From NCBI RefSeq assembly GCF_027625935.1, contig NZ_CP115300.1, positions 6,634,001 to 6,698,000 on the forward strand: a stretch of 64,000 nt of DNA, in the 5' to 3' direction. The notes below the pieces were generated by a model that worked only from the letters and a program-made list of their open reading frames with translations, was not told where the DNA came from and searched no databases. Source of the DNA: Streptomyces camelliae. GTDB taxonomy: Bacteria; Actinomycetota; Actinomycetes; Streptomycetales; Streptomycetaceae. Positions 44,561-55,377 of this stretch are shown here, in pieces; the stretch's first letter is position 1, and each line of letters begins with the position of its first letter. Both the position numbers and the translations under genes were made by a program.

Positions 44561-46470
44561 ATGGTGATCGTGATCGTCGAACCCTTGGTCGCCATGTCGC
44601 CGCCCTTCACCGACTGCTTCTTCACGGTGTCCCCGAACAGCCCGAGGATCCCGCGGTCGTCGCTCACCTTGAAGCCCGCGCCCTCCAGCGCCTTGTGGGC
44701 GTCGTCCACGCTGTCGCCGGTCACGTCCGGCACCTGGACCATCTGCGGACCCTTGGACAGCGTCAGCGTCACCGTGTCGCCCGCGGCGGCCTGGCTGCCG
44801 TTGCCCGGGCTCTGCTGGGCCACCTTGCCCTTGTCGTACTCGGAATTGACCTGGTCCGGGGCGATGACCACCTTCAGCCCGGCGTCCGTCAGCGTCTGCT
44901 GGGCGTCGGCCGGATCGTCTCCGGTGACGTCCGGGACGTCGATCGGGCTGCCCTTGCTGACGGTCAGCGCGATCGCCGAGCCCGCGTGCCGCTTGGTGCC
45001 CGCCTGCGGGGTCGTGCCGATCACGGAGCCCGCGCCGACGTCCTCGCTGAACTCCCGGGTCACCATGCCCGGTTCCAGCCCGTCCGCCCTCAGCAGCCTG
45101 CGCGCCTCGGCCAGCGGCTTGCCCGCCACATCCGGCACGTTCACCGTCTCGGGGCCCAGCGACACGGTCAGCGTCACCGCGTCATGGCCGCGGATGCGGG
45201 CGCCGGGCGCCGGGTCGGTGCCGATGACCGTGCCGCGCCTGACGGTGTCGTTGTACTCGCGCTTGATCTGGCCGACGTCGAGCCCGGCCGCCCGCAGCCG
45301 CTCGCGCGCCTGCGCCTCCGTCTTCGACAGCAGCGGCGGGACCTTTGTGAACTGGCCGGAGTTGATGTACCAGACCCCCGCGCCGACGCCGAATATGACG
45401 AGGACGGCGGCGACGACCGTCAGCACCAGCCGCTTCGGCCGCCGGGGCGGCACCGGCGGGGCCTGGAGCCGGCTGGTGTGCCGGACGGCGCCCCCGTCGG
45501 ACTCGTCCTCGTTGACGGGCAGCGGCCGGGGCACGGTGAGCGAGCGCGGTATCACGCTCGTACGGTCGCCGGCGTTGTCGTGCTCGGCGGACAGCGCCTG
45601 CGGCGGCATCGCGTCCAGCTGTGCATCGCTCAGTCCCTGGTGCGCCTCCCGCACCCGGGCGAGCAGCGCCACGGCGTCCTCCGGCCGGCCCTCCGGGGTG
45701 CGCGCGGTGGCCACCGCGACCAGCCCGTCCAGTTCTCGCGCCAGCCCCGGCACCAGTGCCGAGGGTGGCGGCACGTCCTCGTGGATGTGCTTGTAGAGCA
45801 CCTGCGCGGGGCTGTCCCCGGAGTGCGGCTTGCCGCCCGTCAGCATCTCGTAGAGCACGACACCGCACGCGTAGACGTCGACGCGCGGGTCGGCGGTGCC
45901 CTGCTCGATCTGCTCGGGCGCGAGATACGACACGGTCCCGAGCACGGCACCGGTGGTGCTGGTCACGGTGTCCACGGACCGCACGAGTCCGAAGTCGGCG
46001 ACCTTGACCCGCCCGTCGTCGCCTATCAGCACGTTCTCGGGCTTCATGTCCCGGTGCACGAACCCGGCCCGGTGCGCGGCGCCGAGCGCGGCGAGGACGG
46101 GCTCCAGGATGTCGAGGGCCGCGCGGGGCTGCAGTGCCCCGCGCTCGCGCAGCACGTCCCGCAGGGTGCACCCGGCGACGTACTCCATCGCCAGGTACAC
46201 GTACGACCCGTCGGCCCCCTGGTCGAAGACCTGCACCACATTCGGGTGCGCCAGCCGGGCGACCGACTTCGCCTCCCGGATGAACCGCTCGACGAAGGAA
46301 CCGTCGGCCGCGAGCGTCGGGTGCATCACCTTCAGCGCGAGAACGCGGTCCAGCCGGGTGTCCAGGGCCCGGTAGACCGTGGCCATCCCGCCGACGGCGA
46401 TCCGCGCGTCGACGCGATAACGGCCGTCGAGCACCTGCCCGACGAGGGGGTCCTGAAGGGTCGTATCCAC
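44554..46470 (-). CDS. PASTA-domain serine/threonine protein kinase
   Basis: A PknB-type membrane kinase of 638 residues. The kinase domain (about 18-280) has GGMATVY, Lys47 in LALKVM, HRDMKPEN with catalytic Asp141, and the DFG Asp159. A membrane span lies near 355-377, followed by four extracellular PASTA repeats of about 65 residues, which bind peptidoglycan fragments or lipid II. The start is GTG at 46470; no ribosome site is seen, but TAGACT lies 8 bases upstream, so a leaderless transcript is likely. The kinase is expected to link wall state to growth. Confidence 0.95.
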   Translation of the reverse strand: MDTTLQDPLVGQVLDGRYRVDARIAVGGMATVYRALDTRLDRVLALKVMHPTLAADGSFVERFIREAKSVARLAHPNVVQVFDQGADGSYVYLAMEYVAGCTLRDVLRERGALQPRAALDILEPVLAALGAAHRAGFVHRDMKPENVLIGDDGRVKVADFGLVRSVDTVTSTTGAVLGTVSYLAPEQIEQGTADPRVDVYACGVVLYEMLTGGKPHSGDSPAQVLYKHIHEDVPPPSALVPGLARELDGLVAVATARTPEGRPEDAVALLARVREAHQGLSDAQLDAMPPQALSAEHDNAGDRTSVIPRSLTVPRPLPVNEDESDGGAVRHTSRLQAPPVPPRRPKRLVLTVVAAVLVIFGVGAGVWYINSGQFTKVPPLLSKTEAQARERLRAAGLDVGQIKREYNDTVRRGTVIGTDPAPGARIRGHDAVTLTVSLGPETVNVPDVAGKPLAEARRLLRADGLEPGMVTREFSEDVGAGSVIGTTPQAGTKRHAGSAIALTVSKGSPIDVPDVTGDDPADAQQTLTDAGLKVVIAPDQVNSEYDKGKVAQQSPGNGSQAAAGDTVTLTLSKGPQMVQVPDVTGDSVDDAHKALEGAGFKVSDDRGILGLFGDTVKKQSVKGGDMATKGSTITITIR

Positions 46471-46560
46471 GAAAGGGGAGTCTACGAGGACCGACCGACA
46501 GTGCCGCACGGTGCGCTGATTCCGGCGACGGAATGCAGCACAGCTGTGACGCGCGCGCGA

Positions 46561-47358
<798 letters not shown>

Positions 47359-47577
47359 TCAGCCTCCCTGCACTGCGGTGAGGACCTCGACCCGGTCGCC
47401 CTCGGCCAGCGCGGTGGCCGCCCACTGCGCGCGCGGGACGACGGTCTCGTTGACGGCCGCGGCCACCCCGGCGGGCGCGGCGACCAGGGAGCGTACGACG
47501 GAGTTGAGCGCGGTACCCGCGGCGACCTCCCGGCGCTCACCGTTGACGGAGATGGAGACGGTGACGGAGGTGCTCAT
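47359..47577 (-). CDS. thiS: Sulfur carrier protein ThiS
   Basis: Ubiquitin-like sulfur carrier, 72 residues, with the obligatory C-terminal Gly-Gly (VQGG). The C-terminal thiocarboxylate donates sulfur to ThiG. The family signature ISVNGERREV opens the protein. It overlaps thiO by 4 bases and is directly followed by thiG. Confidence 0.97.
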   Translation of the reverse strand: MSTSVTVSISVNGERREVAAGTALNSVVRSLVAAPAGVAAAVNETVVPRAQWAATALAEGDRVEVLTAVQGG

Positions 47578-48740
47578 GCGGACTGCTCCTGGAGGACGGC
47601 GTCGGCGCCGAAGCGCTGCGGGGTGAACGGACGGGCCTCTTCCGGCAGTTCGCCGTCGGCCAGCAGCTGTGCCATGACATCGCCGGTGACCGGCGTGAGC
47701 AGCACCCCGTTGCGGTAGTGCCCGGTGGCCAGCAGCAGCCCGTCGAGCCCGGACGGGCCGAGCAGCGGCGCGTTGTCGGGCGAACCGGGCCGCAGCCCGG
47801 CGCGGGTCTCGGTGAGCGGCAGCTCGGTGATGCCCGGCACCAGCTCATGGGCGTCGCGCAGCAGCTCGTACACGCCACCGGCGGTGACCGTCGTGTCCCA
47901 GCCCAGCTCCTCGCTGGTCGCGCCGACGACCAGCTCGCCGTTCTCCCGGGGCACCAGATACACATGGCCGCCGCGGACCATGGCCCGCACGGTCCGGCTC
48001 AGGAACGGCGCGTACCGGCGCGGCACCGTCAGCCGCAGCACCTCTCCCTTGACCGGCCGCACCGGCGGCAGCAGCCCCTCGGGCACTCCGGCGAGCCGGC
48101 CGCTCAGGCTCCCGGCCGCGAGCACCACCCGCCCCGCGCGCAGCTGTGTGCCGTCCGCCGTGGTGACCCCGGCGGCCCGGCCGCCCACGACGTCCAGCCG
48201 CTCGGCCCACGCGCGGTGGAACACCACCCCCGCCCGCTCGCACGCGACCACGAGGGCCGCGGCCAGCCGCCGCGGGTCGATCTGGTGGTCGCCGTCGACC
48301 CGCAGCCCGCCGCGCACCCCGGGCGCCAGCATCGGCTCCAGACGCCGGCACTCCCGCCCGGACAGCCACTCCGACTCCAGGCCGGAGCGCTGCTGCAGGG
48401 CGTGCAGTTCGCGCAGGTGGGCGCGGTCGTCGGCGTCGAGCGCGACCTGGAGGGTGCCGCAGCGGCGGTAGCCGAGGTCGTGGCCGGTCAGTTCGGTCAG
48501 CTCCGCCGCGAAGGCCGGATAGCGGCGGGCCGACTCCAGGTTCAGGGCGAGCAGGGTCTCCTCGCCGTAGTGCAGTTCGGTGACCGCGGCCAGCATCCCG
48601 GCCGCGACCCGCGCGGCCCCGCCGCCGGGTTCGGGGTCCACCACGGCCGGGGTGAGCCCGCGCTGCGCCGCGCGCCAGGCCGTGACCAGGCCGATGATTC
48701 CGCCCCCGATGACGAGGACGTCGGACGTACGTGACGACAT
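47574..48740 (-). CDS. thiO: Glycine oxidase
   Basis: FAD enzyme that oxidises glycine to the iminoglycine used by ThiG in aerobic bacteria. The 388-residue protein has the dinucleotide loop VIGGGIIGLVTAW at the N-terminus and C-terminal RPGSPDNAPLLGP with ATGHYRNGV. ATG at 48740 is preceded by AGGGAGGGG within the TPP riboswitch tail. First gene of thiOSG. Confidence 0.95.
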   Translation of the reverse strand: MSSRTSDVLVIGGGIIGLVTAWRAAQRGLTPAVVDPEPGGGAARVAAGMLAAVTELHYGEETLLALNLESARRYPAFAAELTELTGHDLGYRRCGTLQVALDADDRAHLRELHALQQRSGLESEWLSGRECRRLEPMLAPGVRGGLRVDGDHQIDPRRLAAALVVACERAGVVFHRAWAERLDVVGGRAAGVTTADGTQLRAGRVVLAAGSLSGRLAGVPEGLLPPVRPVKGEVLRLTVPRRYAPFLSRTVRAMVRGGHVYLVPRENGELVVGATSEELGWDTTVTAGGVYELLRDAHELVPGITELPLTETRAGLRPGSPDNAPLLGPSGLDGLLLATGHYRNGVLLTPVTGDVMAQLLADGELPEEARPFTPQRFGADAVLQEQSA

Positions 48741-48752
48741 GGGCGTCCAGCC

Positions 48753-48841
48753 CCTCCCTTCGCCGGCATGACCCGGATCAGGTTCGTACGGTCGGAGGCC
48801 GCCAGCCTCCCTCTCAGCCCGGTGCGCCGGGCTCCCGCGAG
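48753..48841 (-). ncRNA. TPP riboswitch
   Basis: On the minus strand the THI box reads CTGAGAGGGAGG, then CTGATCCGGGTCATGCCGGC and GAAGGGAGG close to the thiO start. A GGAGCCCGG/CCGGGCT stem opens it. These are the two conserved TPP-binding halves. The element should shut off thiOSG when thiamine pyrophosphate is plentiful. Confidence 0.96.
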
Positions 48842-48949
48842 TGCGTGTACGGGGGCCACCCTAGCCCGCCGCGCCCGCCACCCGTAAGAGAGCCCCCGCC
48901 CGCCGCCCGGCGTACGGGCGGTGTGGAGCAGGTCACCGAGTACGCCCGG

Positions 48950-48978
48950 TGACTCACCCTGCGTCACGTGTCTATGGT
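48950..48978 (+). promoter_or_regulatory. Promoter of the ferredoxin-reductase-like gene
   Basis: TGACTC (48950-48955), 17 bases, TATGGT (48973-48978). The GTG start codon is 6 bases after the -10, so the mRNA is probably leaderless. Confidence 0.65.
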
Positions 48979-48984
48979 GATCAG

Positions 48985-50217
48985 GTGAGCGAGCACACAG
49001 CCCAGGAGGGCACGGCACAGGGGCGGCGCGTGGTCGTCGTCGGCGCGGGCATGGCCGGGGTGCAGACCGCGGTCGCGCTGCGGGAACAGGGCTTCAAGGG
49101 CGCCGTCACCCTGCTCGGCGCCGAGCCGCACCAGCCGTACGACCGGCCGCCGCTGTCCAAGGCCGTGCTGCTCGGCAAGGCCGAGGACTCCGCCTTCGAG
49201 GTGGACTTCGACTCGCTCGGCGTCGAGCTGAGGCTCGGCTGCGAGGTGCTGGGCGTGCGCACCGACGAGCACGAGCTGGACACCGAGGCGGGCCCGGTGC
49301 CGTACGACGTCCTGGTCCTCGCCACCGGCGCCGAACCGATCACCCTGCCCGGCACCGAGGGCGTGCCCGGCGTGCATCTGCTGCGCACCCTGGACGACGC
49401 CGAACGGCTGCGGCCGGTGCTCGCCCGGCAGCACGAGATCGTGGTCGTCGGCGCCGGCTGGATCGGCGCCGAGTTCGCCACGGCCGCGCGCGAGGCGGGC
49501 TGCGCGGTCACCGTCGTCGAGGCCGCCGACCGGCCGCTCGCCGGCGCCCTGCCCGCCGAGGTCGCGGCCCCCATGGCCGCCTGGTACGCCGACGCGGGTG
49601 CCGAACTGCGCACCCACGCGCGCGTGGAGCGCGTCGAGCCCGGCGCGGTGGTGCTCGCCGACGGCACACGGCTGCCCGCGGGCGCCGTCGTCGTCGGCAT
49701 CGGCGCCCGCCCCGCCACCGGCTGGCTGGCCGGCTCCGGCATCGAGCTGGGCCCGCACGGGGACGTCCTCGCCGACGCCCACCTGCGCACCGGTGTGGCG
49801 GACGTGTACGCGGTCGGCGACTGCGCCTCCTTCCCCTCGGCCCGCTACGGCGAACGGCTGCTCGTCCACCACTGGGACAACGCCCTGCAGGGCCCGCGCA
49901 CGGTCGCCGCGAACATCCTGGGGGAGACCCCGCGGGTGTACGACCCGGTGCCGTACTTCTGGTCCGAGCAGTTCGGCCGCTTCGTGCAGTACGCCGGGCA
50001 TCACGCCGCCGCCGACCGGCTGGTCTGGCGCGGCGACCCGGCGGGCCCCGCCTGGACGGTGTGCTGGCTGCGCGAGGACCGCCTCGTGGCCGTGCTGGCC
50101 GTCGGCCGGCCGCGCGATCTGGCCCAGGGCCGGAAGCTGATCGAGGCGGGCCGCGCCATGGACGCGCAGGCGCTGGCGGACCCGGGCAAACCCCTGAAGG
50201 ACGCAACCGCCGACTAG
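48985..50217 (+). CDS. FAD-dependent ferredoxin reductase-like oxidoreductase
   Basis: A 410-residue pyridine-nucleotide flavoprotein of the putidaredoxin/rhodocoxin reductase type. FAD loop VVVVGAGMAGVQTA near 16, NAD loop VVVGAGWIGAEFA near 155, the ATG and GD motifs (LATGAEP, VYAVGDCASF), and a C-terminal dimer region. It should reduce a ferredoxin for a P450 or dioxygenase; no such partner is adjacent. GTG at 48985 is used because of the leaderless promoter. Confidence 0.9.
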   Translation: MSEHTAQEGTAQGRRVVVVGAGMAGVQTAVALREQGFKGAVTLLGAEPHQPYDRPPLSKAVLLGKAEDSAFEVDFDSLGVELRLGCEVLGVRTDEHELDTEAGPVPYDVLVLATGAEPITLPGTEGVPGVHLLRTLDDAERLRPVLARQHEIVVVGAGWIGAEFATAAREAGCAVTVVEAADRPLAGALPAEVAAPMAAWYADAGAELRTHARVERVEPGAVVLADGTRLPAGAVVVGIGARPATGWLAGSGIELGPHGDVLADAHLRTGVADVYAVGDCASFPSARYGERLLVHHWDNALQGPRTVAANILGETPRVYDPVPYFWSEQFGRFVQYAGHHAAADRLVWRGDPAGPAWTVCWLREDRLVAVLAVGRPRDLAQGRKLIEAGRAMDAQALADPGKPLKDATAD

Positions 50218-50281
50218 CACACCCTCCCAGCTGGACCTGCCTGACTTCCGACTGTCAGTGAGGGATGGCAGGCTTGTCCCT

Positions 50282-50647
50282 GTGACCGAGATTGACGCAA
50301 AGATCGATGCTCTCGTCCCCGCCTGGCTCACCCTCCCCGACATCGCAGAGATGCTCGACGTCGAGGTGACGCGTGTGCGGCAGCTGGTCAAGGAGGGCCA
50401 GCTCATCGCCGTACGCCGAGGTGAGAACCGGGCGCTGCACGTCCCCGCCGCCTTCATCGACGGGGACAAGGTCGTCAAGGGCCTGTCCGGGACCCTGACG
50501 CTGCTGCGGGACGACGGCTTCACGGACGAAGAGATGATCGAGTGGCTCTTCACCCCCGATCCGACCCTGCCGGGCACCCCCGCGCAGGCCCTGAGCGAGA
50601 ATCGCGGCACGGAGGTGAAGCGCCGCGCCCAGGCGCTCGCCGTCTGA
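50282..50647 (+). CDS. Rv2175c-family DNA-binding protein
   Basis: A 121-residue protein with an excisionase/MerR-like winged helix: LTLPDIAEMLDVEVTRVRQL near 14-33, and a C-terminal helical domain EEMIEWLFTPDPTLPG. It belongs to the Rv2175c family, which in mycobacteria is a kinase (PknL) substrate. GTG at 50282 starts VTEIDAKID; TTG-like promoter parts are weak. A PASTA kinase is about 4 kb away. Targets are unknown. Confidence 0.9.
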   Translation: MTEIDAKIDALVPAWLTLPDIAEMLDVEVTRVRQLVKEGQLIAVRRGENRALHVPAAFIDGDKVVKGLSGTLTLLRDDGFTDEEMIEWLFTPDPTLPGTPAQALSENRGTEVKRRAQALAV

Positions 50648-50666
50648 GCCGACCCGCACCACGAGG

Positions 50667-50710
50667 GGTGGCGTACGGGCCACAGCCACAGCAGGAGCCC
50701 GTACGCCGCC
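50667..50710 (+). terminator. Hairpin between the Rv2175c-like gene and thiE
   Basis: GGCGTACGGGC (50670-50680) pairs perfectly with GCCCGTACGCC (50697-50707); wobble and GC pairs extend it by three. It may end the upstream transcript or act as a thiE leader. Confidence 0.6.
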
Positions 50711-50752
50711 CGCGAAAGCCGCCAGCGACACCCACCCCGGGGGGACCCACGC

Positions 50753-51400
50753 ATGTCCGACACCGCACGCACCGCGCTCGCCGGCGCCCGTCTGTACCTG
50801 TGCACGGACGCGCGCAGGCGCCAGGGCGACCTGCCCGAGTTCCTGGACGCGGTGCTGGCCGGCGGTGTCGACATCGTGCAGTTGCGGGACAAGGGCATGG
50901 AGGCCGCCGAGGAGCTGGCGCACCTGGAGGTCTTCGCCGACGCCTGCGCCCGGCACGGCAAGCTGCTCGCGGTCAACGACCGCGCGGACGTCGCCCACGC
51001 CGCCCGCGCCGATGTGCTCCACCTCGGGCAGGGCGACCTGCCGGTCCCGGCGGCCCGCGCCATCCTCGGCGACGAGGTGCTGGTCGGCCGTTCCACGCAC
51101 GCCGAGTCCGAGGCCGCGGCGGCCGCCGTGCAGGACGGCGTGGACTACTTCTGCACCGGCCCCTGCTGGCCCACCCCCACCAAGCCCGGCCGCCACGCCC
51201 CCGGCCTGGACCTGGTGCGGTACACGGCGGGCCTGGGCACCGAGCGCCCCTGGTTCGCCATCGGCGGCATCGACCTCGCCAACCTCGACGAGGTGCTGGA
51301 CGCGGGCGCCCGCCGGGTGGTCGTGGTCCGCGCGATCACCGAGGCCGACGACCCGGGAGCGGCCGCCGTCGAGTTCGCGAAGCGGCTGCGACAGGCGTAG
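50753..51400 (+). CDS. thiE: Thiamine-phosphate synthase
   Basis: Joins HMP-PP with thiazole phosphate to make thiamine phosphate. The 215-residue TIM-barrel protein shows [10 protein letters not shown] near 40, VNDRADVAH near 75, LHLGQGDLP near 90, and AIGGIDLAN near 165. ATG at 50753 with GGGGGGA upstream. It is about 5 kb from thiOSG on the other strand and has no TPP riboswitch of its own in the 105 bases upstream. Confidence 0.96.
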   Translation: MSDTARTALAGARLYLCTDARRRQGDLPEFLDAVLAGGVDIVQLRDKGMEAAEELAHLEVFADACARHGKLLAVNDRADVAHAARADVLHLGQGDLPVPAARAILGDEVLVGRSTHAESEAAAAAVQDGVDYFCTGPCWPTPTKPGRHAPGLDLVRYTAGLGTERPWFAIGGIDLANLDEVLDAGARRVVVVRAITEADDPGAAAVEFAKRLRQA

Positions 51401-51488
51401 CGACACGCCGTCGCCCGGGTTTCCGTCCGGGGTTCTGTCCAAGGGGTGGACATCAAGCCGACAATTCGGGCAAATTCCCGGCATCCGG

Positions 51489-52447
<959 letters not shown>

Positions 52448-52503
52448 ACCGGCCGCACCGTGATACGACACACTGCGTAGCGGTCACTGGGAGAGGGGCG
52501 TAC

Positions 52504-53454
52504 ATGGGCTGGACGGTCCTCTACATCGCGTTCGGCATCGTCGCGCTGTGGTTGCTGGGCGAGGTGCTGCTTCAGTACAAGGCGCGGCTGCGCTGGCGGC
52601 TGCTCGCCTTCGCCGGGTTCCTCGGTGTCGTGATCGGTGTGCTGTTGCCGTCCGTGATCGTCATCGGCATCGGCGCCATCGCCTTCGCCGTCGGCCAGAC
52701 CTACGTCACCCTGTCGTTCCGCCGCGGCTTCGCCGCCGGCTGGGCGGTCAAGCGCCCCGACGACGAGAGCGGCGCCGACCCCGGAGCGGGCGGCGGGGGC
52801 AGCAAGCGCCGTCGCGGCAAGGCGGAGCGGCAGGACCCGGCACTGGAGGCGGCCGACCCGGAGCCCACCGGCCCCGAGGAGGACGGGCAGCCCGAACAGC
52901 CCGTCTACGCCCAGGGCCATGAGGACTACGACGACTACGACCGCGACGACGTCTTCACCCCGGCCCGCCCCGTCGAGCCCACCACCGTCTACGAGCCCCA
53001 GCCGCTGCCCGAGGACACCGGCTCCTACGGCGTCTACGGCGACACCGCCACCCACGCGACCGCGGCCCAGCCCCAGGGGGCCGGGCAGCAGGCCTACGCC
53101 TACGACTACTCCGGCTACGGCCAGCAGGGCTACGGCTACGACGCCGGGGGCCAGCAGGGCTACGCCAACTACTCCGACCCGTACATCGGCACCCAGTCCT
53201 ACGGCGGCGGCGCGTACGACACCGGCTACGCGGGGCAGTACGGCCAGCAGGGCTACGCACAGGAGCCGTACGCCGGCGGCTACGGCGAGACCCCGCCCGG
53301 CGGGGTGTGGGTGCCGCAGCAGCGCACCGACGAGACCTACGGCGGCGAACTCCCGCCCGAGCAGCCGTACCCCTACCCGTACCAGGGCCAGGAGCACGGC
53401 CAGGCGCAGCAGGCGCAGCCCGGCGCCGGGTACGACGAGCAGTACCGTTTCTGA
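52504..53454 (+). CDS. Membrane protein with tyrosine/glycine/glutamine-rich low-complexity tail
   Basis: A 316-residue protein with an N-terminal membrane region: spans near 3-19, 36-52 and 54-72. A basic and acidic linker follows (about 80-150), then a tail (about 155-316) rich in Tyr, Gly, Gln and Asp with repeats such as GYGQQGYGYD, GGQQGYANY and YGQQGYAQ. I do not recognise a catalytic motif. The conserved part is only the membrane portion. ATG at 52504. It follows metF by 56 bases and may be co-transcribed. The tail looks like a prion-like, phase-separating sequence; function unknown. Confidence 0.8.
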   Translation: MGWTVLYIAFGIVALWLLGEVLLQYKARLRWRLLAFAGFLGVVIGVLLPSVIVIGIGAIAFAVGQTYVTLSFRRGFAAGWAVKRPDDESGADPGAGGGGSKRRRGKAERQDPALEAADPEPTGPEEDGQPEQPVYAQGHEDYDDYDRDDVFTPARPVEPTTVYEPQPLPEDTGSYGVYGDTATHATAAQPQGAGQQAYAYDYSGYGQQGYGYDAGGQQGYANYSDPYIGTQSYGGGAYDTGYAGQYGQQGYAQEPYAGGYGETPPGGVWVPQQRTDETYGGELPPEQPYPYPYQGQEHGQAQQAQPGAGYDEQYRF

Positions 53455-53464
53455 CGGACTCCCG

Positions 53465-54976
53465 TCACTGGGAGCCGCGGAACTCCGGGCCCTCCACGAT
53501 CAGCCCCGCCACCAGCGCGCCCGACATGCCCGCGTGCGGCAGACCGCCGCCGGGGTGGGACCAGCCGCCCACCCGGTACAGACCGGGCAGCCGCGTGGTG
53601 TTCGCCGGGTGCAGGAACCTGCCTCGGCCGGCGGCCAGGGCAGGCGCGGGCACCGCTCCGAAGCGCGCGCCCGTCTCGTCCTCGACGTGCTCCGGTGTGC
53701 GCACCTCGTGCCACAGCAGGCGCTCGGCCAGTCCGGGTATTGCGGGCCGGGCGGCTTCCAGGAGCAGATCCGTGTAGCGCCGGACCGTGCCCTCGTCCTC
53801 CCAGCCGACCTCGCTCGACACCACGGCGGAGACCACCACGGACTCGTGCTCCTCGTCCGGTTTGAGAGCGGGGTCGTCGGGGCGCAGCACCGTCACCGTG
53901 GGCAACGGCGGCTCGTCACCGCCGGGAGAGACCAGGAAGTCCAGCTCCGACTCGGGGGCGGGCGGGTGCACGACCGTGCGGTGTGCGGCCCCGGCCCCGC
54001 GTCCGCCGCGCAGGGCCAGCAGGAGGGTGAACCGACCGGGCAGGGGTTGGACCAGGTCGGCCCGTACATCGCCGTCCTCGTCCAGCGGATGCTCCGTCAG
54101 GGCTCGCAGCCGTACCGGGTCCACGTCCGCCACGACATGGTCCGCCTCCGCCACCGTCCCGTCGGTCAGCTCCACCCCGGCCGCCCGGCCGTCCTTCTCC
54201 AGGACCCGGGCGACCTCGGCGCCGAAGACGAACTCGACCCTGCGCCGCACACACCGCTCGTACACCGCGCGCGCCAACTCCCTCATGCCGCCGCGCACAT
54301 ACCAGGTGCCGAAGGCGTGCTCCATGTACGGCAGCACGGCCGCGCTCGCCGGAGCGGTCCGCGGATCGAGGCCGTGAGCGAGGGCGTGGCTCTCCAGCAG
54401 GGCCGTCAGCCGCTCGTCCCGCAGTTCCCAGTCACCCACCTCGGCCAGCGTGCTCGCGCGCCGGGTGCGCAGCAGACGCTTGTGCGGGACGCCCGGATAC
54501 GGCTCCTTGTCGGCCAGCACCCGCCAGTTGGGCCACAGCGGCTCCTCCAGCAGCGGTCTGCGGGTGCGGTCCCAGGCCTCCCGGGCCCGCACCAGGAACT
54601 CGCCCCAGCGCTCGCCCGCGCTCGCACCCAGCGCCTCGTCCAGGGCCGCGACCACGCCCGCGCGCGAGGCGTTCGGCACCGACACCTCGGTGCCGTCCGC
54701 GAAGACATGCCGCGAGGACGGGTCGACCTGCACCAGCTCGACGCAGTCCTCCAGCGGCTCCTTGCCGGTCTTGACGAACAGATCGCGGTACACGGCGGGC
54801 AGCGTCAGCAGGCCGGGACCGGTGTCGAACGCGAACCCGTCCCGCTCGAACCGGCGCACCGCACCGCCGTACGTGTCCGTCCGCTCGTACACCGTCACCC
54901 GGTGGCCCGCGACGGCCAGCCGGGCGGCGGCCGCCATCGCGCCCATCCCGGCGCCGATCACCACAATCCGTGCCAT
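53465..54976 (-). CDS. CrtI/phytoene desaturase-like FAD oxidoreductase
   Basis: A 503-residue flavoprotein. The FAD loop IVVIGAGMGAMAAAARLAVAG opens the protein, followed by ERTDTYGG and GFAFDTGPGLLTLP, and the C-terminal GGWSHPGGGLPHAGMSG segment typical of CrtI/CrtN desaturases. No other carotenoid gene is adjacent, so the substrate is uncertain; polyprenyl or lipid substrates are possible. ATG at 54976; the stop is 10 bases after the convergent membrane protein stop. Confidence 0.88.
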   Translation of the reverse strand: MARIVVIGAGMGAMAAAARLAVAGHRVTVYERTDTYGGAVRRFERDGFAFDTGPGLLTLPAVYRDLFVKTGKEPLEDCVELVQVDPSSRHVFADGTEVSVPNASRAGVVAALDEALGASAGERWGEFLVRAREAWDRTRRPLLEEPLWPNWRVLADKEPYPGVPHKRLLRTRRASTLAEVGDWELRDERLTALLESHALAHGLDPRTAPASAAVLPYMEHAFGTWYVRGGMRELARAVYERCVRRRVEFVFGAEVARVLEKDGRAAGVELTDGTVAEADHVVADVDPVRLRALTEHPLDEDGDVRADLVQPLPGRFTLLLALRGGRGAGAAHRTVVHPPAPESELDFLVSPGGDEPPLPTVTVLRPDDPALKPDEEHESVVVSAVVSSEVGWEDEGTVRRYTDLLLEAARPAIPGLAERLLWHEVRTPEHVEDETGARFGAVPAPALAAGRGRFLHPANTTRLPGLYRVGGWSHPGGGLPHAGMSGALVAGLIVEGPEFRGSQ

Positions 54977-55377
54977 GCCTGCGACTTTATCGACCGCCAC
55001 TGACAACCGGAGCCGGGGGCGGGTCCGTGCGACCGTGCGGAGCGCTGTGGGGGCACACGTGCGCAGGACTGAGTATCCGTACCTAGGCGGCGAGATGAGT
55101 ACGCGCGCGGATGGGGCGCGACCCGCGCGGACGGGAGAGTGGAGGCACGGCAAGGGGGCGCGGCCCGGCACCGCCGACACGGGGCGGCGGAACGGCGCCC
55201 GCCACCTGGCCGCTCCTTCCGCCGATCCGTCGGCGGAAGCGAGACGGGGGACCCGGGGGAACGACCACCCACGGGGGACCAACGGGGGAGAACCGTACAG
55301 GGGAGTACGGGGATGCACGGGGAGCACGGGGAGGGGGAGGGCGCCGGTCCACAGCGGGCCGGCGCCCTCCTCGTGTC
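54977..55377. other. Intergenic region with a nine-run G-tract array
   Basis: No convincing gene is seen in these 400 bases. From 55246 to 55337 the plus strand has nine runs of four or five G, spaced 4 to 13 bases apart, so the strand could form G-quadruplexes. The remainder is GC-rich spacer; a terminator hairpin closes it at the right. Confidence 0.7.
55336..55370 (-). terminator. Terminator downstream of tetR
   Basis: GGAGGGCGCCGG and CCGGCGCCCTCC pair perfectly across an 11-base loop, 8 bases after the tetR stop. Confidence 0.8.

Noticed and set aside
54977..55377. Small plus-strand ORF containing TEYPYLGGEMSTRA
   Set aside because: The frame overlaps the G-run array and tetR antisense, has no conserved domain or ribosome site, and looks like chance.
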